Shown here: one piece after another, positions 1 through 7,477 of the stretch | Position numbering within the stretch: position 1 is the stretch's first letter | Layout: the number at the start of each line of letters is the position of its first letter | From: Chloroflexota bacterium | GTDB lineage: Bacteria; Chloroflexota; Dormibacteria; CF-121 | Assembly (NCBI GenBank): GCA_005889285.1 | Contig: VBFF01000164.1 | Span: 1-10,674, forward strand | DNA length: 10,674 nt | Direction of reading: 5' to 3' | Notes under the pieces: model-generated | What the model was told of the DNA's origin: nothing | What the model saw: the letters and a program-made list of their open reading frames with translations, nothing else | Databases searched by the model: none | Made by a program: the position numbers and the translations under genes

Positions 1-802
1 GGAAGTCCGCCCGACTAAAGGCCAGATCGACAACCTGATCGGGGAGATCCACAAACGGGTGGACAAGAGTCAACGGACGCTGATCACCGTGCTGACGAAA
101 AAGATGGCGGAAGACATGACCGACTATTTGCGTGAGATGGGCATCAAGGTGAACTACCTGCACTCGGACGTCGACACGCTGGAGCGCGTCGAGATCCTGC
201 GCGACCTGCGGCTCGGCGTCTTCGATGTGCTCGTCGGCATCAACCTGCTCCGGGAAGGTCTCGACCTGCCAGAGGTCGCGCTGATCGCGATCCTCGACGC
301 CGACAAGGAGAGCTACATGCGCGACGCGCGCTCACTGATCCAGACGACGGGGCGGGCCGCCCGCAACGTGGAAGGGCACGTCATCATGTACGCGGACAGG
401 GTGAGTGGCTCGATGCAGCGGGCGATCGATGAGACCGACCGCCGTCGCAATATCCAGATTGCCTATAACGAGGAGCACGGGATCACACCGGCCACCATCG
501 TCAAGGCCGTCTACAACCTCGAGAAGCACCAGGAGAAGGCCATCGAAGAAACGATCGCCACACTGGCGTCCGGGTTGCCGCCGGACGAGATCGAGCGTCT
601 GATCAAGGATCTCGAACGCCAGATGAAGAAAGCGGCTCGCGACCTGCAGTTCGAGCGGGCGGCGGAACTCCGCGACCGGCTCGTCGGGCTTCGTCGCGAC
701 GCCATGGAATACCGGGAGTCGATGCCGCCGGCGGCCGCCGCCGAGTCCGGGATGTGGCGCAAGCCGAAGACCAGCCGCATGAGGGCCCGCATCGGTGGCT
801 GA
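1..802 (+). CDS. uvrB: UvrB, excinuclease ABC subunit B, C-terminal part (5' end outside window)
   Basis: UvrB is the DNA-damage-verifying helicase-like subunit of nucleotide excision repair: UvrA loads it on the lesion and it then recruits UvrC. The frame is open from base 2, giving 266 visible residues of a protein usually near 660-700. It begins inside the second helicase lobe (EVRPTKGQ, then [18 protein letters not shown]). [25 protein letters not shown] and the motif VI segment QTTGRAARN (arginine finger region) follow. [12 protein letters not shown] comes next, and the C-terminal UVR motif ([18 protein letters not shown], then [11 protein letters not shown]) is the UvrC-contacting hairpin. 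The tail after it is Ala/Pro-rich and basic. The GTG at 59 is an internal codon, not a start, because conserved UvrB sequence continues upstream of it. The stop overlaps the uvrA start by 8 bp, so the two are probably translationally coupled. The promoter lies outside the window. Confidence 0.97.
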   Translation, partial: EVRPTKGQIDNLIGEIHKRVDKSQRTLITVLTKKMAEDMTDYLREMGIKVNYLHSDVDTLERVEILRDLRLGVFDVLVGINLLREGLDLPEVALIAILDADKESYMRDARSLIQTTGRAARNVEGHVIMYADRVSGSMQRAIDETDRRRNIQIAYNEEHGITPATIVKAVYNLEKHQEKAIEETIATLASGLPPDEIERLIKDLERQMKKAARDLQFERAAELRDRLVGLRRDAMEYRESMPPAAAAESGMWRKPKTSRMRARIGG

Positions 803-3698
803 AAAGAAGTCCTCCACCCCGACCCTCCCGCACGAGCGGGGGAGGGAGATCCCCCGTGGGCAGCATACCGAGATCGTGATCAAGGGGGCGCGCGAGCACA
901 ACCTTAAAGACATCGACCTGACCATCCCCCGCGACAGGCTTGTCGTCTTCACCGGGTTGTCGGGCTCGGGGAAGTCCTCGCTCGCCTTCGACACCATCTA
1001 CGCCGAGGGGCAGCGGCGGTACGTCGAGTCGCTGTCGTCGTATGCCCGGCAGTTCCTTGGACAGATGGACAAGCCGGACGTCGATCAGATCGATGGGTTG
1101 TCGCCGGCGATCTCGATCGACCAGAAGGGGACCAGCCACAACCCGCGGTCCACGGTCGGCACCGTGACGGAGATTTATGACTACATGCGCCTGATGTGGG
1201 CGCGCATCGGTCACCCCCACTGCCCGATCAGCGGACACGAGATCACGCGCCAGACCACGGAGCAGATTGCCGACAAGGTGATGGAGTTCCCCCAGGGGAG
1301 CCGGGTCATGATCCTGGCTCCGGTCGTCCGCGACCGCAAGGGCGAGCACCAGGACGTACTCTCGGAGGCCAAGAAGGCCGGCTTCGTCCGGGCGCGGGTC
1401 GACGGCAACCTGTATGAGCTGACCGAGCGCATCTCGCTGGACAAGAACAAGAAGCACCGCATCGAGATCGTCGTCGACCGGCTGGTGATCGATCGCGAAG
1501 GCATCAGCCGGCTCCGCGAGTCGGTCGAGACCGCGGCAAAGATGGCCGGCGGGCTCGTTCTCGTAACGCGTGCCGAGGGGAAGGGCGAGGAGCAGCTCTT
1601 CAGCCAGAACTTCGCCTGCCCCTACGACGGCTTCTCGATGGAGGAGCTCGCGCCCCGCAACTTTTCGTTCAACAACCCGCACGGCGCCTGCCCCGCCTGC
1701 ACCGGGTTGGGCAGCAAGCTCGAGATCGATCCGGACCTCGTGATCCCGGACAAGAGCCGGCCCCTTTCCGAGGGTGCCATCCGCACCCTGGGCCGGTCTT
1801 CGTACTTTTACAACGACCTGGTCGAGGCCGTGGCCAATCGCTACAAGATCTCCATGGACAGGCCGTTCGGCAAGCTGACCGTCAAAGAACGCCAGATCAT
1901 TCTCTATGGCAACAACGGCGACCCCTTGCGCGTGAAGTACGTCAACAGCGAGGGGCAGCGCCGCTGGTACGAAACGTCGTACGAAGGCATCATCCCGAAC
2001 CTCGAGCGGCGCCATCGCGAGACCGAGTCCGAGTTCATCCGCGCCGAGATCGAGCGGCTGATGACGCCGCGGCCATGCCCGGTCTGCAAAGGGAAGCGGC
2101 TCAAGCCGGAATATCTCGCGGTGAGCGTAGCCGACCGTTCCATCATGGACGTGTGCGACCTGTCGATCACGGCTGCGCAGGGCTGGTTTACGAAGCTTCA
2201 GCTGACCGAACGTGAAACGCTGATCGCGCGCGCCATCCTGAAAGAGATCCGCGAGCGGCTCCAATTCCTGGTGGACGTCGGTCTCGATTACCTGGGCCTC
2301 GCTCGCGCGGCCGACTCGCTGTCAGGCGGCGAGGCACAGCGAATCCGCCTCGCCACGCAGATCGGATCGAAACTCATGGGCGTTTTGTACATCCTCGATG
2401 AGCCCTCCATCGGGCTCCATCAGCGCGACAATCGGAAGCTGATCAACACGCTGCTGGCCCTACGCGACATCGGCAACACGGTGGTGGTCATCGAGCATGA
2501 CGAGGAAACTATGCGGACGGCGGACTTCATCGTCGACATCGGACCCGGGGCCGGCGAGCACGGCGGCAAGATCGTCGCCACCGGCAGCTTCGACGACATC
2601 CTGAAATCGCCGGAGTCGATCACGGGGGCATTCCTGCGCGGCGAGCGATCGATCCCCCTGCCCACGCGGCGCCGCAAAGGCAACGGGCAGATGATCATCG
2701 TGCGTGGCGCCACCGAGAACAACCTGAAGAACATCGATGTCTACTTTCCATTGGGCAGGTTGATCTGCGTTTCCGGCGTCAGCGGGTCCGGGAAGAGCAC
2801 GCTCGTCAGCGACATTCTGTATCGAAGGATGGCGCAGCACTTCTACCGGGCCAAGGATCGGCCAGGCGCCGCGCGCGAGGTTTCCGGCCTGAACTTCATC
2901 GACAAGGTCATCAACGTCGACCAGTCGCCGATTGGTCGCACGCCTCGCTCCAACCCGGCGACCTACACGGGCGTCTTTACCTACATTCGTGAGCTCTTCT
3001 CCGAGATGCCGGAAGCGCGCGTCCGTGGTTACAAGCCGGGCCGCTTCAGCTTCAACGTGAAGGGCGGCCGCTGCGAGAACTGCGAGGGCGACGGCATCAT
3101 CAAGATCGAGATGCACTTCCTGCCCGATGTTTACGTCCCTTGTGAAGTCTGCAAGGGCAAGCGGTACAACAAGGAGGCCCTCGAGGTCACCTACCGTGGC
3201 AAGACGATCGCCGACGTGCTCGACATGAGCGTCGAGGAGGCGACGGAATTCTTCGACCGGATCCCCCGGATCCGGCGCAAGCTGCAGACGCTCTGCGAGG
3301 TCGGCCTTGGATATATTCGCCTCGGTCAGCCCGCGACCCAACTGTCCGGTGGCGAAGCGCAGCGCGTCAAGCTGACGGAAGAGCTCAGCCGCCGGGATAC
3401 GGGGAAGACGTTTTATATCCTGGACGAGCCCACCACCGGCCTGCATTTCGCCGACATCGAGCGGCTGCTGAACGTCCTGCATCGCCTGGTGGATGCCGGC
3501 AATACCGTCGTCGTGATCGAGCACAATCTGGATGTCTTGAAGACGGCCGATCACATCATCGACCTGGGTCCCGAAGGCGGCGACAAGGGCGGCCAGGTGG
3601 TGGCGGCCGGCACCCCGGAGGAGATCGTCCGGAATCCCCGTTCGTATACGGGCCAGTACCTCAAGCGTGTGCTCGACCCGGAACTCGCGATAGCCTAA
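795..3698 (+). CDS. uvrA: UvrA, excinuclease ABC subunit A
   Basis: UvrA is the dimeric ABC-type ATPase that finds bulky DNA lesions and hands them to UvrB. At 967 residues it is slightly longer than the usual 930-960. First ATPase: Walker A GLSGSGKS at 54-61, signature LSGGE at 509-513, Walker B ILDEP at 533-537. Second ATPase: GVSGSGKS at 661-668, LSGGE from 850, Walker B acidic pair D877/E878, then VVVIEHN. The second zinc module (C760, C763, C783, C786) is intact, and a CPVC pair sits at 428-431. The first zinc finger is C275-x2-D278-x20-C299-x2-C302, with Asp where the second Cys usually is. The start is GTG 795, with GAGGG about 9 bases upstream. About 22 N-terminal residues have no counterpart in typical UvrA and are partly encoded by a palindrome. 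The only other in-frame candidate before the conserved IKGAREHNL is GTG 876, which lacks a good ribosome site and would leave a slightly short N-terminus. Confidence 0.97.
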   Translation: MAEKKSSTPTLPHERGREIPRGQHTEIVIKGAREHNLKDIDLTIPRDRLVVFTGLSGSGKSSLAFDTIYAEGQRRYVESLSSYARQFLGQMDKPDVDQIDGLSPAISIDQKGTSHNPRSTVGTVTEIYDYMRLMWARIGHPHCPISGHEITRQTTEQIADKVMEFPQGSRVMILAPVVRDRKGEHQDVLSEAKKAGFVRARVDGNLYELTERISLDKNKKHRIEIVVDRLVIDREGISRLRESVETAAKMAGGLVLVTRAEGKGEEQLFSQNFACPYDGFSMEELAPRNFSFNNPHGACPACTGLGSKLEIDPDLVIPDKSRPLSEGAIRTLGRSSYFYNDLVEAVANRYKISMDRPFGKLTVKERQIILYGNNGDPLRVKYVNSEGQRRWYETSYEGIIPNLERRHRETESEFIRAEIERLMTPRPCPVCKGKRLKPEYLAVSVADRSIMDVCDLSITAAQGWFTKLQLTERETLIARAILKEIRERLQFLVDVGLDYLGLARAADSLSGGEAQRIRLATQIGSKLMGVLYILDEPSIGLHQRDNRKLINTLLALRDIGNTVVVIEHDEETMRTADFIVDIGPGAGEHGGKIVATGSFDDILKSPESITGAFLRGERSIPLPTRRRKGNGQMIIVRGATENNLKNIDVYFPLGRLICVSGVSGSGKSTLVSDILYRRMAQHFYRAKDRPGAAREVSGLNFIDKVINVDQSPIGRTPRSNPATYTGVFTYIRELFSEMPEARVRGYKPGRFSFNVKGGRCENCEGDGIIKIEMHFLPDVYVPCEVCKGKRYNKEALEVTYRGKTIADVLDMSVEEATEFFDRIPRIRRKLQTLCEVGLGYIRLGQPATQLSGGEAQRVKLTEELSRRDTGKTFYILDEPTTGLHFADIERLLNVLHRLVDAGNTVVVIEHNLDVLKTADHIIDLGPEGGDKGGQVVAAGTPEEIVRNPRSYTGQYLKRVLDPELAIA
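823..846 (+). repeat. REP-like GC-rich palindrome inside the uvrA 5' coding region
   Basis: CCCTCCC at 823-829 pairs perfectly with GGGAGGG at 840-846. Two further pairs (GC 830-831 with GC 836-837) form inside, with a GG bulge and an ACGA loop. It falls in codons 10-18 of uvrA and encodes TLPHERGRE. Pyrimidine-rich to purine-rich palindromes of this style are common as dispersed intergenic repeats in GC-rich bacteria, and a related but weaker one lies at 5752-5775. Calling it a member of a dispersed family is inference from appearance. It could also fold in mRNA near the uvrA start and affect translation. Confidence 0.45.
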
Positions 3699-3702
3699 GA
3701 CC

Positions 3703-5574
3703 GTGGCCACCGCGACCCAGAAGGCGGCTCCGCTCACCGAGCGGGCTGATTATCTAAAAGAGCGTCTCAAGGCGCTGCCCGACACGCCGGGCGTCTACCT
3801 GATGCGCGACGTCCAGGCGCGGGTGATCTACGCCGGCAAGGCGCTGAGCCTGCGCAACCGCGTGCCAAATTACTTCCAGGCCTCGAGCGTGTTGCCGGAG
3901 CACATCGCCGCCATGGTCGCGCGGGTCTATGAGTTCGAGGTGATCACCACGGCGACCGAGAAAGAGGCGCTCGTCCTGGAGCAGACGATGATCAAGCGGC
4001 ATCGCCCCCGCTTCAACATCCGGCTGCGCGATGACAAGAACTATCTCTACATCAAGCTGCCCCTGAATGAAGATTTCCCGCGCATCACGCTGGTGCGACG
4101 GCCGGGTAGCGACGGCGCCCGGTACTGGGGGCCGTACACCCACGCCATCGCGCTGCGCACGACGCTCAAGACCGTCCGGCGGGTCATCCCCTACCGCAGT
4201 TGCAAGGACTCCGAGTTCGCGCTCGGGCGTCCCTGTTTTTACTATCACTTGAACCTGTGCTCTGCACCCTGCGCGGGGTTCATCAATCGCGAGGACTACC
4301 ACGAGCAGCTCAACCAGGTCGCGAGCTTCCTCGATGGCCGCTCGGACCATGTGGCGAAGCGGCTCAAGCAGCAGATGCAGGAAGCCGCCGACAAGCTGGA
4401 ATACGAGGCCGCCGCCCGCTACCGCGATCGCCTGGACGCCATGGAACGAATGGCGGAACGCCAGAAAGTGCTGGCGATGGGCCGCTACGACCAGGATCTG
4501 TTCGGTCTTGCGCGAGCCAACGGCCAGGGCTCGGTGCGTGTCTTCAGCGTCCGCGAGGGCCGACTCTCGGGTTCGGAGAACTTCGACCTGGTCGGCCTCG
4601 ACAAGGACCAATCGAACGCCGACATTCTCAATGCCTTCGTCAGCCAGTACTACGCGAGTGCCACACACATCCCCAAGGAAGTCTTTGTCCCCGAGGGGCT
4701 GCCCGACCGCGAGCTGCTGGAGCAATGGCTGACCGAGCGGCGCGGCAGCGCCGTCACGGTCCGGGTCCCCCAGCGCGGCAAGCAGCGCGAGCTGCTCGAG
4801 CAGGCGGCCGCGAATGCCGCCGAAACGATGCGTCAAATGCGGATCAAGCTCGATTACGACGCGGAGCGCACCGCTTCGCTCTTGAACGACCTCCAGACGC
4901 GGCTTCAGCTACCGGCACTGCCCGTTCGGATCGAGTGCTACGACATCTCGAACATCCAGGGCAAGTACCCCGTCGGCTCGATGGTCGTCTTCGAAGAAGG
5001 CCGGCCCAAGCCGGCGCATTACCGGCATTTCCGCATCAAGACGGTGCAGGGCGCCAACGATTTCGCGATGCTGCAGGAGGTACTGCGGCGCCGATTCAGC
5101 CGGCATGCCCGGTCCGAAGAAGGCACCCCCGAGGAGCCCAGCTTCAGCCGGCTCCCGGACCTGGTCCTGATCGACGGCGGCAAAGGGCAGCTGTCGGCGG
5201 CCCGAGAGGTGATGGAGGCCATGGGCCTTGCCTCGGTCCCCACCCTCGGCCTGGCCAAGGAGCAGGAGGAGCTTTTCCAGCCTGGCGACAGCGAACCCAT
5301 CCGTCTCCCCCTGGACTCCGAGGCCCTCTTCCTGGTCCAGCGCGTCCGCGACGAGGCGCATCGATTTGCGATCACCTTTCATCGCGTCGTTCGGAAGAAA
5401 GACGCGTTCGCTTCCGCCCTGGACGGCATCAGCGGACTCGGCCCCGTCCGCCGCCGGGCACTCGTTCGCCAGTTCGGCAGCATCGACAACATCCGAAGCG
5501 CGACCGTTGACGAGTTGATGGCCGTCAAGGGGATCACCCGGCCCGTGGCCGTCGCGATCAAGGAAATGCTCTGA
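3703..5574 (+). CDS. uvrC: UvrC, excinuclease ABC subunit C
   Basis: UvrC makes both incisions, 3' and 5' of the lesion, in the UvrB-DNA complex. At 623 residues it is the normal full length. The N-terminal GIY-YIG nuclease (3' cut) shows GVY at 30-32, Y43 and G45 of the YIG element (here YAG), R53, and the metal-ligand region EALVLE at 88-93. A cysteine-containing linker ([22 protein letters not shown]) is followed by the UVR motif around 217-251, which contacts the UVR hairpin of UvrB. The RNase H-like nuclease (5' cut) has D414 in YDISNIQG, D491 in LIDGGKGQL and H553 in RDEAHRF, matching the Asp-Asp-His set of the family. A tandem helix-hairpin-helix region fills about 575-623. The start is GTG 3703, four bases after the uvrA stop. 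The ribosome site is weak, so coupling to uvrA is likely. No better in-frame start precedes the conserved PGVY. Confidence 0.97.
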   Translation: MATATQKAAPLTERADYLKERLKALPDTPGVYLMRDVQARVIYAGKALSLRNRVPNYFQASSVLPEHIAAMVARVYEFEVITTATEKEALVLEQTMIKRHRPRFNIRLRDDKNYLYIKLPLNEDFPRITLVRRPGSDGARYWGPYTHAIALRTTLKTVRRVIPYRSCKDSEFALGRPCFYYHLNLCSAPCAGFINREDYHEQLNQVASFLDGRSDHVAKRLKQQMQEAADKLEYEAAARYRDRLDAMERMAERQKVLAMGRYDQDLFGLARANGQGSVRVFSVREGRLSGSENFDLVGLDKDQSNADILNAFVSQYYASATHIPKEVFVPEGLPDRELLEQWLTERRGSAVTVRVPQRGKQRELLEQAAANAAETMRQMRIKLDYDAERTASLLNDLQTRLQLPALPVRIECYDISNIQGKYPVGSMVVFEEGRPKPAHYRHFRIKTVQGANDFAMLQEVLRRRFSRHARSEEGTPEEPSFSRLPDLVLIDGGKGQLSAAREVMEAMGLASVPTLGLAKEQEELFQPGDSEPIRLPLDSEALFLVQRVRDEAHRFAITFHRVVRKKDAFASALDGISGLGPVRRRALVRQFGSIDNIRSATVDELMAVKGITRPVAVAIKEML

Positions 5575-5580
5575 GATAAT
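5575..5580 (+). promoter_or_regulatory. Candidate -10 box (GATAAT) for a leaderless zinc-finger gene
   Basis: GATAAT matches the TATAAT consensus at five of six positions. It sits directly after the uvrC stop, and seven bases separate it from GTG 5588, so transcription would begin at about the start codon and give a leaderless mRNA. No convincing -35 is visible, which fits leaderless promoters of high-GC bacteria but also fits chance. The downstream gene may simply be read through from uvrC. Confidence 0.35.
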
Positions 5581-5587
5581 CGGGAAC

Positions 5588-5746
5588 GTGGACCGCCCGG
5601 TGCGCCGGTGCTCGTTTTGCGGCAAGAAACAGGGAGACGTCCGCCTCGTGGCCGGGCCGTCCGATGTCTATATTTGCCACCTCTGCGTGGCGCTCTGCAA
5701 CGAAATCCTCGCCCAGGAGGCTCCCGCCGAGGTCACCTCCCCCTAG
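5588..5746 (+). CDS. Stand-alone ClpX-type C4 zinc-finger miniprotein (52 aa)
   Basis: This small gene encodes almost nothing but the zinc-binding domain found at the N-terminus of ClpX. Cysteines fall at residues 8, 11, 30 and 33, giving C-x2-C-x18-C-x2-C, the spacing of the ClpX domain. The surrounding sequence also matches: [18 protein letters not shown], then [15 protein letters not shown]. The AAA+ ATPase, which would follow in ClpX, is absent. After a short Ala/Pro/Glu tail the frame stops. In ClpX this domain dimerises and binds adaptors and certain substrates. A free copy could act as an adaptor, a competitor for ClpX partners, or an unrelated zinc-ribbon protein; none of these is shown by the sequence. 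The start is GTG 5588, 13 bases after uvrC, preceded by GATAAT and a short GGGA. Every residue of the domain is intact, so this is not an obvious pseudogene. I infer it is real from motif conservation despite its size. Confidence 0.8.
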   Translation: MDRPVRRCSFCGKKQGDVRLVAGPSDVYICHLCVALCNEILAQEAPAEVTSP

Positions 5747-5751
5747 CCGCA

Positions 5752-5775
5752 CCCTGCTCTCCCCGGAGGTGAGGG
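5752..5775. repeat. Imperfect GC-rich palindrome between the zinc-finger gene and the receiver gene
   Basis: CCCT at 5752-5755 can pair with AGGG at 5772-5775, and CTC/GAG pairs lie further in, separated by a three-base mismatch. It resembles the palindrome at 823-846 in composition (pyrimidine arm, purine arm). No T-run follows, so it does not look like a standard intrinsic terminator. It takes up much of the 57-bp gap; the rest (to 5803) contains only a weak AT-rich TTATAG just before the next gene. Confidence 0.3.
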
Positions 5776-5803
5776 AAACGGCGTAGAAGATCGTTATAGG
5801 GGC

Positions 5804-7477
5804 GTGCCGGACTCGGCCAACCTCTCCAGCGCGCTCGGCGACGCCGTTACCGAGGGGCGGCAGTTCCTGGCGCGCCTCGAATCGATGACGCAGGCGCTCG
5901 GCTCCGAGCTCGCCCATCACGAGGAAACCATCGCCGCGGAGCGCAAGCGCCTGGCGCAGCTCGAGCGGGAGTTGGACGCGGCGCGGCAGGAGCGCGACCA
6001 GGCCTCGGCGGATCGTGATGCGGCCGCGGCAGACCGCGACCGAGCTCGGCAGGCCGTCGAGGGGGCCCAGCGGGAGGCCAGCGGATTGCAAGCCCAGCTG
6101 GCCAGCGGTGCCGCGGAACTTACTCGCCTGCGCGACCAGCTCGAGATGGTTACCCGCGACCGCGATGCACTCCAGACGGACCAGATCCAGTGGGGCCTCG
6201 ACCGCGAGCGAATGCTTGCCGAGGTCAACCAGCTCAAGGAGCATACCGTCGGGCTCGAGCGTGACCTGAACGGCGAGCGCGAGCAGCACCTCGCGGTGCA
6301 GGCTCGTCATGCCGAGCTCACCGAACAGGCCAATAGGCTCGCCTCGGACTGGGTCTCCCGCCGGCAGGCCCTCACCGCCGAGATCCAGGCGCAGAACGAA
6401 GAAATGCAGCAGGTCCGGAAAGCGCTGGACGAGGCGCGGGGACAGGACCGGCACGGCGTCGGCGGCCCCGTGACCAGCCCGAACGCCAATCTGAGCCCCG
6501 AGCAGAGTCACGTGATCAACTCGCGGCTCAACTCGCTGATCGGGTTTTCCAGCGTCCTGCTCGACGAGCGCACGCACCCCCTGACCGTCGAGGAGCATCG
6601 CGAATATTTGAAGTACCTCCACGACAGCGCGGTTGCGCTCGGCGAAGCCGTGCGCTCCTTGACCGGCAGCCGCGCAGCGAATCCCGACGCCCCAGCGGTG
6701 GTCGACCGCGAGGGCCGACCGCCAGACATCCTGGTGGCGGACAACGACATGGTCTCGCGGCAACGGATCGAGCCGTTCCTCAAGCGCGCCGGCTACGAGG
6801 TCGTCTACGTCGACAACGGTCCCCGCGCCCTGGAGAAGGCGTCCCACCTGCAGCCGCTGGCGATGCTGATCGACGCCCAGCTGCCGCTCAGTGGCGCGCC
6901 GGCCCTCATCGAGGAGCTCCGCAAGGACCCGCGCACGCGTGACATCCCGCTCGTGGTACTGGCAGCCCCCGATGGTCCGCCGATCGCGCTCCCGGATTGC
7001 GAGGTCCTCAGCAAGCCGATCGACCGGCAGCAGCTCGTCCAGCTCATGGTGAGATTCGACCTTATGGCCGATACCAAGCGCGCGAAAAAGATGCCCGCGA
7101 ACGTCCTGGTCATCGATGACGACCTTCAGGCGATCAGCCTGGTCAAGGCTGTTCTCAAACCCTTCAACGTTCGTGTCAGCGCGGTCGACAGCGCCCGCAC
7201 CGGGATCGAGCAGGCGCTCCGAAACAAGCCCGACCTCGTGATTCTCGATCTGGTTTTGCCCGGGGTCGACGGCTTCGAGGTCATCGCCGCGCTGCGCCGC
7301 GACAAGGACATCGGCCGGATTCCCATCCTCGTCCACACGGCGAAGGTGCTCACGGCCGAGGACCGGCAGCGCCTGGATGGCAAGGTCGAGTCGATCGTCG
7401 AGAAGGCAGAATTCCAGCCCGAGCGATTCCTCGAGCTCTTGTTGAAGCGCGGCGAACGCCGCAAACGCGCCGCTTAG
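5804..7477 (+). CDS. Coiled-coil protein with kinase-like DHp hairpin and two receiver domains
   Basis: This 557-residue cytoplasmic signalling protein belongs to no named family I recognise. Residues about 34-215 form a long charged coiled coil rich in Arg, Glu, Ala and Gln. Residues 230-286 resemble a HisKA dimerisation hairpin: SHVINSRLNSLIGFSS aligns with the usual SHELRTPLNAIIGFSE, keeping the His (H236) but losing the following Glu and the Pro. No HATPase domain follows. Receiver 1 (about 308-418) has D313, N314, D315, phosphoacceptor D357 and K404, but Ala in place of the switch Thr. Receiver 2 (about 433-548) is complete: D438/D439, D482, T512, K534. No DNA-binding output domain or membrane segment is present, so output probably goes through protein contacts or phosphotransfer. 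The start is GTG 5804; an AGGGG lies too close to be an ideal ribosome site, and TTATAG just upstream might make it leaderless. ATG 5885 is an alternative. The stop overlaps the convergent lgt stop. Function is unknown. Confidence 0.85.
   Translation: MPDSANLSSALGDAVTEGRQFLARLESMTQALGSELAHHEETIAAERKRLAQLERELDAARQERDQASADRDAAAADRDRARQAVEGAQREASGLQAQLASGAAELTRLRDQLEMVTRDRDALQTDQIQWGLDRERMLAEVNQLKEHTVGLERDLNGEREQHLAVQARHAELTEQANRLASDWVSRRQALTAEIQAQNEEMQQVRKALDEARGQDRHGVGGPVTSPNANLSPEQSHVINSRLNSLIGFSSVLLDERTHPLTVEEHREYLKYLHDSAVALGEAVRSLTGSRAANPDAPAVVDREGRPPDILVADNDMVSRQRIEPFLKRAGYEVVYVDNGPRALEKASHLQPLAMLIDAQLPLSGAPALIEELRKDPRTRDIPLVVLAAPDGPPIALPDCEVLSKPIDRQQLVQLMVRFDLMADTKRAKKMPANVLVIDDDLQAISLVKAVLKPFNVRVSAVDSARTGIEQALRNKPDLVILDLVLPGVDGFEVIAALRRDKDIGRIPILVHTAKVLTAEDRQRLDGKVESIVEKAEFQPERFLELLLKRGERRKRAA
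7447..7470. other. GC-rich hairpin at the 3' ends of the convergent receiver and lgt genes
   Basis: GCGGC at 7449-7453 pairs with GCCGC at 7458-7462 around a GAAC tetraloop. GCGC at 7447-7450 and 7467-7470 offers an alternative outer pairing. It lies inside the last codons of the receiver gene, just before the overlapping stops at 7474-7477. There is no T-run on either strand, so I do not call it a terminator, although a factor-assisted or two-way stop signal is possible. Confidence 0.2.

Noticed and set aside
59..802. GTG at 59 as the start of a separate short gene
   Set aside because: Conserved UvrB residues ([13 protein letters not shown]) continue upstream in the same frame to the window edge, so this is a truncated uvrB rather than a new gene.
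603..2264. 553-residue minus-strand frame opposite uvrB-uvrA
   Set aside because: Shadow of strongly conserved UvrB and UvrA coding sequence, with no domain of its own.
2460..3737. 425-residue minus-strand frame opposite uvrA
   Set aside because: Mirrors the UvrA second ATPase domain; long antisense frames are expected at this GC content.
4200..5510. 436-residue plus-strand frame inside uvrC in another phase
   Set aside because: Low-complexity Arg/Pro/Gly/Ala translation, fully inside the conserved uvrC frame.
5752..5775. Intrinsic terminator after the zinc-finger gene
   Set aside because: The stem is broken by a three-base mismatch and no T-run follows; kept only as a palindrome.
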